6,151 nucleotides of DNA, from positions 1-6,151 of the forward strand of contig JAOUGG010000167.1 in the NCBI GenBank assembly GCA_029857855.1, given 5' to 3'. The position numbers and the translations under genes were made by a program. The DNA is from Acidimicrobiia bacterium (GTDB lineage Bacteria; Actinomycetota; Acidimicrobiia; Acidimicrobiales; SZUA-35). Shown here in pieces: positions 1 to 6,151 of this stretch; the stretch's first letter is position 1; each line of letters opens with the position of its first letter. The notes below the pieces were generated by a model. The model did not search any database, had not been told where the DNA came from, and worked only from the letters and a program-made list of their open reading frames with translations.

Positions 1-1
1 T

Positions 2-994
2 GACTTCATCGGTTCGGGCGGAGCATGCATCGGAAACCCGAACCCCAATCACCGACCTGAGGGCCACACGTTCATTGTCGACGTCCCCGTGGACGGGATC
101 TACCGGGTTCAGGCTCGACTGACCTGCGCCGAGTTCGGAGGGAGTCAAGCCAACGCGTCAATGCGATTTCGCCTCTATGACCGCGATGACACTCCCTACG
201 ACGATGACGACAACGTTCTCCAACCACCAATTGCGGAACAGGTGATCACCAGACCGGACCCGGCGATCTGCCCCACCGACGGATCGGGATGGGCTCCCGG
301 TGCCGATCCCGCTCCCTGGGTCACCATCTCCACGGTGGCTGAAGCCGGGCGTTTCGTGCTGCAGGCCAAGAATCCCGACTACACCGCCGCCCGTCGAAGT
401 CTCTACTCGCTGCGGGTGGTCCCCGAGGTCTCCGATGCCGCCTGTTCCCGAATCGGCCCCTCCGGCTCCTCGGGCTGTCCGACAATCCTGGGCAAGGACT
501 ACCTCACCTCCTACACCCACGCGCAGATGTTCTCGGGCGGCGCTGTTGGACAATCGCAGGTGTATCTGGCCGAAATCATCGAAAGCCATGCCGGGAACAC
601 GCTGGAGATCGATCTCTTCGACCCGGCTGACGGCCTCGACGAAATGCGGATCGTCGATCCACACGGGAACTACGCCAACCTGTCCTGGTACACGATCGAC
701 TGCAGCGACTACGGCTACGCCTGTGGACGGGGCGACATCGGCTCCCGAACCAACCTCCGGAGCCAGACCTGTAGTGGTGATCCTTGTCTCAAACAGGAGA
801 GCGGGGTGTCGTTCCAGGACCGAACGGTACGGGTCCTCATCGACCTGCCGGGGAACTATCAGTGCGCCGAACCCGCCGCCGAGCCGGCGAACTGCTGGTG
901 GAAGGTCGAGTATCGCGACGATGACACGAACGCCAACGAAACCATCACCTGGAGCGCGAGGGTCCTGGGCGACCCCGTTCGCTTGACGGAGTAG
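2..994 (+). CDS. Cysteine-rich, probably secreted protein, C-terminal part (5' end outside window)
   Basis: The frame is open from base 2 to the TAG at 992-994, so the gene begins before the window. The GTG at 89 is not needed as a start because the codons before it (DFIGSGGAC..., then HTFIVDVPVDG) read like the same protein. About 330 residues are visible. They contain eleven cysteines, a very acidic patch (DRDDTPYDDDD), few lysines and many short hydrophobic-alternating stretches, such as FIVDVPVDGIYRVQ, GRFVLQAKNP and YLAEIIESHAGNTLEIDLF, that suggest beta-sandwich repeats. Cysteine richness and beta character fit an exported, disulfide-bonded protein, but any signal peptide or membrane anchor would be upstream of the window. 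I do not recognise the family with certainty. Long TadG-like pilus-assembly proteins and PPC-like beta domains are possibilities, both at low confidence. The gene converges with rpsJ and is not part of the translation operon. Confidence 0.8.
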   Translation, partial: DFIGSGGACIGNPNPNHRPEGHTFIVDVPVDGIYRVQARLTCAEFGGSQANASMRFRLYDRDDTPYDDDDNVLQPPIAEQVITRPDPAICPTDGSGWAPGADPAPWVTISTVAEAGRFVLQAKNPDYTAARRSLYSLRVVPEVSDAACSRIGPSGSSGCPTILGKDYLTSYTHAQMFSGGAVGQSQVYLAEIIESHAGNTLEIDLFDPADGLDEMRIVDPHGNYANLSWYTIDCSDYGYACGRGDIGSRTNLRSQTCSGDPCLKQESGVSFQDRTVRVLIDLPGNYQCAEPAAEPANCWWKVEYRDDDTNANETITWSARVLGDPVRLTE

Positions 995-1015
995 CCCGTG
1001 CGCGTGACGGAGTGG
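974..1015 (+). repeat. 21-bp tandem duplication across the stop codon
   Basis: Bases 974-994 and 995-1015 are adjacent copies of a 21-bp unit that match at 18 of 21 positions by my count. The first copy encodes PVRLTE followed by the TAG stop. The second, read in the same frame, would encode PVRVTEW, with TGG in place of TAG. The duplication keeps the reading frame, so the stop may have arisen in the first copy after duplication. It may equally be a neutral duplication of the gene end. Confidence 0.7.
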
Positions 1016-1039
1016 AAGGCACCACCTCCCTCCGGACGC

Positions 1040-1073
1040 GTCGAAGCGGCGGAGCCAGGTCCGCCGCTTCGGC
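1040..1073. terminator. Hairpin between convergent genes, probable bidirectional terminator
   Basis: Arms 1042-1053 (CGAAGCGGCGGA) and 1060-1071 are perfectly complementary over 12 bp, with a 6-base loop. One G-T pair and one further GC pair extend the stem to 1040/1073. The hairpin starts 46 bases after the plus-strand gene stop and 29 bases after the rpsJ stop, where a shared terminator is expected. No clear T tract follows on either strand, so it is not a textbook intrinsic terminator. Hairpins without U tails are common at gene ends in GC-rich actinobacteria. Confidence 0.6.
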
Positions 1074-1101
1074 TTACTGCTTGTCGAGACCGGGAACGGT
1101 T

Positions 1102-1419
1102 CTAGAGTTCCTGGATCTTCAGTTCGATGTCGACTCCGGCCGGCAACTCGAGACGCTGGAGCGAATCCACCGTCTTGGGGTTGGGCTCGAGGATGTCGAT
1201 CAGCCGCTTGTGAATCCGCATCTCGAAGTGCTCGCGGCTGTCCTTGTCCTTGTGCGGCGAACGGATCACGCAGAACCGATGCTTCTCGGTCGGGAGCGGG
1301 ATCGGGCCGCGGAACTCGGCGTTGGTGCGGGCCACGGTCTCCACGATCTTCTTCGTCGATTGATCGACGATCTCGTGATCGTAGGCCTTGAGGCGAATGC
1401 GGATCTTTTGCTTGGCCAT
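1102..1419 (-). CDS. rpsJ: Small ribosomal subunit protein S10 (NusE)
   Basis: This encodes 105 residues, the usual length for S10, from ATG to TAG. The N-terminus reads [12 protein letters not shown], followed by the family signature FRGPIPLPT (residues 37-45) and the conserved block [15 protein letters not shown] and HKRLIDI (54-76), ending in [11 protein letters not shown]10 sits in the 30S head next to S3 and S14. As NusE it binds NusB and NusG, linking ribosomes to RNA polymerase during antitermination. It follows tuf by 64 bases and is the last gene of the operon here, where S10 more often starts an rpsJ-rplC-rplD cluster. The region before ATG is purine-rich (GAGACAGAAG) but has no strong Shine-Dalgarno. 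Codons mostly end in C or G, like rpsL, rpsG and fusA and unlike tuf. Confidence 0.98.
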   Translation of the reverse strand: MAKQKIRIRLKAYDHEIVDQSTKKIVETVARTNAEFRGPIPLPTEKHRFCVIRSPHKDKDSREHFEMRIHKRLIDILEPNPKTVDSLQRLELPAGVDIELKIQEL

Positions 1420-1483
1420 CTTCTGTCTCGAATCTCAGTCGTTATTTGATGATTTTGGTGTACTCGGGTGTCGGGTGACGACC

Positions 1484-2671
1484 CTATTTCAGGATCTTCG
1501 TCACCCGGCCTGCGCCGACGGTGCGGCCACCCTCACGGATAGCGAACCGCAGACCCTCATCCATCGCGATCGGGTTGATCAACTCAACCGTCATCTCAGT
1601 GTTATCACCCGGCATACACATCTCAGTACCCTCCGGCAACTGCACCGTCCCCGTAATATCAGTGGTCCGGAAATAGAACTGCGGACGATAATTCCCGAAG
1701 AACGGCTTATGACGGCCACCCTCCTCCTTCGTCAACACATACACCTGCGCCTCAAAATCAGTGTGCGGCGTAATCGAACCCGGCTTCGCCAACACCTGAC
1801 CCCGCTGCACCTGATCCTTCTCAATACCCCGCAACAACGCACCAATATTGTCGCCGGCCTGCCCCTGATCAAGAAGCTTCCGGAACATCTCCACACCCGT
1901 ACACGTCGTCTTCTGCGTCGGACGAATACCAATAATCTCCAACTCGTCGCCCGTATTCACCACACCCTGCTCAACCTTACCGGTCACCACCGTCCCCCGA
2001 CCCGTAATCGAGAACACATCCTCAATCGGCATCAAGAACGGCTTATCCAACTCACGCTCCGGCTCCGGAATATAGGTGTCGACCGCTTCCATCAACTCCA
2101 TAATCTTGTCACCCGCAGCCTCATCACCCTCCAACGCCTTCAACGCGCTGACATGAATCACCGGCACATCATCACCAGGAAACTCATACTCAGTCAACAA
2201 CTCACGAGCCTCAAGCTCAACAAGCTCCAAAAGCTCCTCATCATCAACCATGTCGGCCTTGTTCAACGCCACCACAATCGCCGGCACACCAACCTGACGA
2301 GCAAGAAGCACATGCTCCCGAGTCTGAGGCATCGGACCATCAGCAGCCGACACCACCAGAATCGCGCCATCAACCTGCGCAGCACCCGTAATCATGTTCT
2401 TGATGTAATCCGCATGCCCCGGCATATCAACATGCGCGTAATGGCGAGCCGCAGTCTCATACTCAACATGAGACACATTAATCGTGATCCCACGCTCCCG
2501 CTCCTCAGGCGCCTTATCAATATTGTCAAACGCCGTCGCCGTATTCCCCGCCACACGATCCGCCAACACCTTCGTGATCGCAGCCGTCAACGTCGTCTTC
2601 CCATGATCAATATGACCCATCGTGCCCACATTCACATGCGGCTTCGTACGCTCGAACTTTGCCTTGCCCAT
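1484..2671 (-). CDS. tuf: Elongation factor Tu
   Basis: EF-Tu is the GTPase that brings aminoacyl-tRNA to the ribosomal A site. The gene encodes 395 residues, a normal full length. GTP-binding elements appear in order: GHIDHGKT (19-26), the switch I region ending in RGITI (59-63), DMPGH (82-86, including the catalytic histidine), NKAD (137-140) and SAL (175-177). The beta-barrel domains II and III follow, with typical stretches such as [12 protein letters not shown] and [17 protein letters not shown], and the end [14 protein letters not shown] is conserved. DMPGH has Met where E. coli has Cys and many actinobacteria have Ala. The oddity is codon use. Isoleucine is ATT in 18 of 25 cases, aspartate mostly GAT, leucine mostly TTG with no CTC, whereas fusA and rpsJ use mostly C-ending codons. 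The first dozen and last two dozen codons look more like the neighbours. It lies 95 bases after fusA and has a strong ribosome binding site. Confidence 0.99.
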   Translation of the reverse strand: MGKAKFERTKPHVNVGTMGHIDHGKTTLTAAITKVLADRVAGNTATAFDNIDKAPEERERGITINVSHVEYETAARHYAHVDMPGHADYIKNMITGAAQVDGAILVVSAADGPMPQTREHVLLARQVGVPAIVVALNKADMVDDEELLELVELEARELLTEYEFPGDDVPVIHVSALKALEGDEAAGDKIMELMEAVDTYIPEPERELDKPFLMPIEDVFSITGRGTVVTGKVEQGVVNTGDELEIIGIRPTQKTTCTGVEMFRKLLDQGQAGDNIGALLRGIEKDQVQRGQVLAKPGSITPHTDFEAQVYVLTKEEGGRHKPFFGNYRPQFYFRTTDITGTVQLPEGTEMCMPGDNTEMTVELINPIAMDEGLRFAIREGGRTVGAGRVTKILK

Positions 2672-2681
2672 GATGGCGTTT

Positions 2682-2690
2682 CCCTTTCCT
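2682..2690 (-). promoter_or_regulatory. tuf ribosome binding site
   Basis: On the minus strand this reads AGGAAAGGG, ending 10 bases before the tuf ATG. It is the most convincing purine-rich site in the window, fitting the high expression expected of EF-Tu. A second AGGAAG lies just upstream (about 2695-2700) and may be a decoy or a standby site. Confidence 0.65.
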
Positions 2691-2703
2691 AGAACTTCCT
2701 TTG

Positions 2704-2729
2704 CGGGTTTCGCCGGCCGGCGAAACCCG
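2704..2729 (-). repeat. 26-bp perfect palindrome between fusA and tuf
   Basis: The half-site CGGGTTTCGCCGG is followed immediately by its exact reverse complement, with no spacer. As RNA it would fold into an 11-bp stem with a GGCC loop. On the transcribed strand it is followed by CAAAGGAAG and not by U residues, so it is not a standard terminator. It stands a few bases upstream of the purine-rich region before tuf. Possible roles are mRNA processing or stabilisation that separates tuf from fusA output, partial termination, a protein-binding site or an extragenic palindromic element. Confidence 0.75.
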
Positions 2730-2731
2730 AG

Positions 2732-2755
2732 GCGCCCGGGCGATGCCCGGTGCGC
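2732..2755 (-). repeat. Hairpin just after the fusA stop codon
   Basis: GCGC-CCGGGC (2732-2741) pairs with GCCCGG-(T)-GCGC (2745-2755): ten GC pairs, a GAT loop and one bulged base. It begins 11 bases beyond the fusA stop and precedes the 26-bp palindrome, so two GC-rich stems occupy this gap in tandem. No U tract follows. It probably acts as a 3' barrier or processing signal for the upstream message. Confidence 0.6.
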
Positions 2756-2766
2756 GTCACTGGCAT

Positions 2767-4866
<2,100 letters not shown>

Positions 4867-4917
4867 TGTTATGCCTTGTCAGAATCATTCGAGCTTGTTC
4901 GTCTTGAGAGCCTCGAT

Positions 4918-4938
4918 GTTTCGGGCGAAGCCCGAAAC
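4918..4938 (-). repeat. Hairpin in the rpsG-fusA gap (distal)
   Basis: GTTTCGGGC (4918-4926) is perfectly complementary to GCCCGAAAC (4930-4938), with a three-base loop. Neither side shows a T tract. It lies about 50 bases before the fusA start. Its GTTTCG...CGAAAC arms resemble those of the palindrome after fusA. Confidence 0.7.
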
Positions 4939-4945
4939 TCGTTAA

Positions 4946-4973
4946 GCGAGCAGCGGCTTCGCCGCTGCGTCGC
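4946..4973 (-). repeat. Hairpin directly after the rpsG stop codon
   Basis: GCAGCGGC (4950-4957) pairs perfectly with GCCGCTGC (4961-4968) around a three-base loop. GCGA (4946-4949) and TCGC (4970-4973) add four pairs across a single bulged G. It begins two bases beyond the rpsG stop. A small four-pair stem (CTCG 4938-4941 with CGAG 4947-4950) links it to the hairpin at 4918 and would compete with its base. Together they put a run of stems between rpsG and fusA. Confidence 0.65.
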
Positions 4974-4975
4974 GA

Positions 4976-5446
4976 CTACCAGCGATAGTGGGCGAAGGCC
5001 TTGTTGGATTCGGCCATCTTGTGGACGTCCTCGCGGCGCTTCACTGCGGCGCCGATGCCGTTCGAGGCGTCGAGAATCTCATTGGCCAGCCGCTCGGACA
5101 TGGTGCGCTCGCGCCGATCACGGGAGTAGGCGACGAGCCAGCGGATGGCGAGTGTGGTGGCCCGACGAGGACGAACCTCGACCGGGACCTGATAGGTGGC
5201 GCCACCGACGCGACGGCTCTTCACCTCGAGCTGGGGGCGGACGTTGTCGACGGCCCGCTTGAAAGCGGCGACGGGATCGCCACCGGTCTTCTCGGCCACG
5301 ATGTCGAAGGCGCTGTAGACGATTCGCTCGGCGGTGGTCTTCTTGCCGGAGAGCAGAACCTTGTTGATCAGTTGGGTGACGAGCACCGACCGGTACACCG
5401 GATCGGGCTGCAGTTCACGACGGGGGGCTGGTCCCTTGCGAGGCAT
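4976..5446 (-). CDS. rpsG: Small ribosomal subunit protein S7
   Basis: S7 is a primary binder of the 3' major domain of 16S rRNA. It nucleates assembly of the 30S head and contacts the E site with S11. The gene encodes 156 residues, the usual S7 length in actinobacteria. Visible features are the basic N-terminus [18 protein letters not shown], the conserved [14 protein letters not shown] helix (23-36), the [19 protein letters not shown] beta-hairpin (75-93) that carries RNA contacts, and the C-terminal [20 protein letters not shown]. In E. coli S7 is the translational repressor of the str operon through the rpsL-rpsG gap, but here that gap is only 18 bases, so a site like the E. coli one has little room. 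ATG is the start, supported by AGAAGGA upstream. Confidence 0.98.
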   Translation of the reverse strand: MPRKGPAPRRELQPDPVYRSVLVTQLINKVLLSGKKTTAERIVYSAFDIVAEKTGGDPVAAFKRAVDNVRPQLEVKSRRVGGATYQVPVEVRPRRATTLAIRWLVAYSRDRRERTMSERLANEILDASNGIGAAVKRREDVHKMAESNKAFAHYRW

Positions 5447-5455
5447 ATCGAGTGG

Positions 5456-5462
5456 TCCTTCT
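5456..5462 (-). promoter_or_regulatory. rpsG ribosome binding site
   Basis: The minus strand reads AGAAGGA, ending 9 bases before the rpsG ATG. It begins two bases after the rpsL stop codon, so a ribosome ending rpsL covers it. This supports translational coupling of S12 and S7. Confidence 0.7.
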
Positions 5463-5464
5463 AC

Positions 5465-5833
5465 CTAGTCCTTCTTGGCCCCGTAGCGACTACGAGCCTG
5501 CTTACGATCACGGACGCCGGAGGTGTCGAGCGTGCCCCGGACGATCTTGTAGCGCACACCGGGCAGGTCCTTCACACGACCGCCGCGGACGAGCACCATC
5601 GAGTGCTCCTGGAGGTTGTGGCCCTCACCGGGAATGTAGGCGGTCACCTCGATGCCACTGGTCAGACGCACACGGGCCACCTTGCGGAGAGCCGAGTTCG
5701 GCTTCTTCGGGGTGGCGGTGTAGACACGGGTACACACCCCACGACGCTGGGGTGATCCCATGAGAGCAGGGGTCGTACCCTTCTTGGTTTTGCTTTGGCG
5801 GCCCTTGCGGACCAGTTGTTGTATGGTGGGCAC
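5465..5833 (-). CDS. rpsL: Small ribosomal subunit protein S12
   Basis: S12 lies at the 30S decoding centre and controls tRNA selection accuracy. The gene encodes 122 residues, close to the usual 122-124. The sequence starts [11 protein letters not shown] and shows the two classic streptomycin-related loops: [11 protein letters not shown] (41-51) and [13 protein letters not shown] (84-96). Lys43 and Lys88 are both the sensitive form. Asp89 in the second loop is the residue methylthiolated in many bacteria. The C-terminus [16 protein letters not shown] is typical. The start codon is GTG (5831-5833), which is the only choice giving the conserved N-terminus directly. It is the first gene of the operon, 18 bases ahead of rpsG. 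Confidence 0.98.
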   Translation of the reverse strand: MPTIQQLVRKGRQSKTKKGTTPALMGSPQRRGVCTRVYTATPKKPNSALRKVARVRLTSGIEVTAYIPGEGHNLQEHSMVLVRGGRVKDLPGVRYKIVRGTLDTSGVRDRKQARSRYGAKKD

Positions 5834-5839
5834 CAGAAA

Positions 5840-5845
5840 CCTCTC
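5840..5845 (-). promoter_or_regulatory. rpsL ribosome binding site
   Basis: The minus strand reads GAGAGG, ending 6 bases before the GTG start. It supports GTG at 5831-5833 as the true start of S12. Confidence 0.6.
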
Positions 5846-5863
5846 GGGGCGTTCGTGGGCGGC

Positions 5864-5905
5864 TCGATTGCAGTGAGTCGATTGCAGTGAGTCGATTGCA
5901 GTGAA
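5864..5905 (-). repeat. 14-bp tandem repeat, three copies, in the str leader
   Basis: The unit TCGATTGCAGTGAG (plus strand) occupies 5864-5877, 5878-5891 and 5892-5905. The first two copies are identical and the third differs only in its last base. The array lies 31 to 72 bases upstream of the rpsL start, within the expected untranslated leader. It is too short and unspaced for CRISPR. It could be a slippage product, or a set of binding sites for a protein or for base pairing in the leader RNA. Confidence 0.9.
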
Positions 5906-5918
5906 GGTCAGTACTTGG

Positions 5919-6017
5919 CCTCAAGCCTCGGCAAACACAGCCGGCCATTGCCACCTGAAATGGTGCCAATGCACTCGCTGAGCGAACCGCCGAGGCGTGA
6001 TGAGCGACGGCTTGAGG
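5919..6017 (-). promoter_or_regulatory. Candidate structured leader RNA of the str operon
   Basis: Two long-range inverted repeats nest here. CCTCAAGC (5919-5926) is complementary to GCTTGAGG (6010-6017), and GCCTCGGC (5925-5932) to GCCGAGGC (5989-5996). They share two bases, so they can stack as 8 plus 6 pairs. Inside lie a 10-pair hairpin with one mismatch (5946-5955 with 5962-5971, six-base loop) and a small TCGC/GCGA stem (5975-5985). The whole would form a multibranched RNA of about 99 bases. Bacterial r-protein operons are often controlled by such leaders, but I do not recognise this fold as a known class. The region has no plausible gene. Confidence 0.4.
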
Positions 6018-6029
6018 GTATGAGACTGG

Positions 6030-6061
6030 GGCGCGAAGCACGCACGGTGCGTTTGGGCGCC
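6030..6061 (-). promoter_or_regulatory. Hairpin near the expected 5' end of the str transcript
   Basis: An outer GGCGC (6030-6034)/GCGCC (6057-6061) stem encloses ACGCA (6040-6044)/TGCGT (6048-6052) with a CGG loop. If transcription starts about 7 bases downstream of the TAGCCT hexamer, near 6063, this hairpin would sit at the very 5' end of the mRNA, where such stems protect against decay. Confidence 0.35.
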
Positions 6062-6069
6062 AGCTAGTT

Positions 6070-6098
6070 AGGCTACGGCCGGTTCACGGCGTTCACAA
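6070..6098 (-). promoter_or_regulatory. Candidate sigma-A type promoter of the str operon (proximal)
   Basis: The minus strand has TTGTGA (6093-6098), a 17-base spacer and TAGCCT (6070-6075). The first, second and last -10 bases, which matter most in actinobacterial promoters, match TAnnnT. The predicted start near 6063 gives a leader of about 230 bases. GTTCAC occurs twice within or beside the spacer (6082-6087, 6091-6096). Confidence 0.4.
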
Positions 6099-6100
6099 CA

Positions 6101-6120
6101 GGGGTGAGAATTCTCAACCC
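6101..6120. promoter_or_regulatory. Near-perfect 20-bp palindrome, candidate operator
   Basis: GAGAATTCTC (6106-6115) is a perfect palindrome. The T-A pair outside it and the GGG/CCC ends continue the symmetry, with one mismatched pair (6104/6117). It covers the -10 hexamer of the distal promoter candidate and lies just upstream of the -35 of the proximal one, a position where a bound regulator could act on both. Confidence 0.4.
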
Positions 6121-6139
6121 GGCCGGCAAACGGGGTCAA
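6110..6139 (-). promoter_or_regulatory. Candidate promoter of the str operon (distal)
   Basis: The minus strand has a good -35 box, TTGACC (6134-6139), an 18-base spacer and GAGAAT (6110-6115), which matches four of six bases of TATAAT. A 9-bp direct repeat TCAACCCGG (6114-6122 and 6136-6144) starts at 22-base spacing, about two helical turns, and overlaps both boxes. The nearness of the window edge hides any further upstream elements. Confidence 0.35.
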
Positions 6140-6151
6140 CCCGGTGCTTGA

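Noticed and set aside
158..986. Open frames overlapping the secreted-protein gene (158-664 minus and 300-986 plus)
   Set aside because: Their compositions (Gly/Arg/Val-rich, and Pro/Ser/Arg/Thr-rich) are typical of GC-rich shadow frames, while the main frame has a protein-like pattern of cysteines and beta strands.
1012..1449. 145-codon plus-strand frame across rpsJ
   Set aside because: It is antisense to intact S10 and crosses the terminator hairpin. There are no protein-like features.
1388..2692. 434-codon open frame on the plus strand across tuf
   Set aside because: It is antisense to the intact EF-Tu gene over its whole length. The T/G third-position bias of tuf removes stop codons from this opposite frame. 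The product is rich in Arg, His, Leu and Asn and resembles no protein.
2704..2755. Intrinsic terminator between fusA and tuf
   Set aside because: No T-rich tail follows the stems on the transcribed strand, and tuf and rpsJ downstream have no convincing promoter of their own in the gap.
4988..5755. 255-codon plus-strand frame across rpsG and rpsL
   Set aside because: It mirrors two ribosomal protein genes and spans their junction. There is no ribosome binding site or recognisable motif.
5465..5833. Streptomycin-resistance form of S12
   Set aside because: The two loops carry Lys43 and Lys88, the ordinary sensitive residues.
5864..5905. Triple repeat considered as a CRISPR array
   Set aside because: The units are 14 bases and directly adjacent with no spacers.
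5625..6041. 138-codon minus-strand frame starting in the leader and running into rpsL
   Set aside because: It overlaps rpsL in another frame and its composition is unstructured. A short leader peptide inside the 5' region cannot be excluded, but I see no good start with a binding site.

Overview
This window looks like chromosomal DNA from a GC-rich actinobacterium. The length and sequence of S7 (156 residues), S12, EF-Tu and EF-G are all of actinobacterial type. Acidimicrobiia is my best guess at class level, but that is an impression from the protein sequences and not a placement by tree.

Layout: five translation genes lie on the minus strand and form a str operon, read from right to left: rpsL (S12), rpsG (S7), fusA (EF-G), tuf (EF-Tu) and rpsJ (S10). 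All five look intact. The gaps are 18, 109, 95 and 64 bases. The two larger gaps are filled with near-perfect hairpins. The left end (2-994) carries the 3' part of a plus-strand gene for a cysteine-rich, probably secreted protein of unknown function. It converges on rpsJ, and a 12-bp hairpin between the two genes probably serves as terminator for both.

The 318 bases to the right of rpsL contain no gene. They hold two promoter-like hexamer pairs, a near-palindrome at the upstream pair, a leader of about 230 bases with nested inverted repeats, and a 14-bp sequence repeated three times in tandem just upstream of the rpsL ribosome binding site. rpsL starts with GTG.

How the genes work together: S12 and S7 are 30S decoding-centre and head proteins, EF-Tu delivers aminoacyl-tRNA, EF-G drives translocation, and S10 is a 30S head protein that doubles as the antitermination factor NusE. 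Their joint transcription balances ribosome and factor supply.

I see no undescribed system here. Four things deserve a second look. The tuf gene has third-codon-position usage opposite to its neighbours (T and G instead of C). rpsJ closes the str operon and is not followed by rplC. The operon has a long structured leader with a triple repeat. Hairpins occupy the gaps on both sides of fusA.
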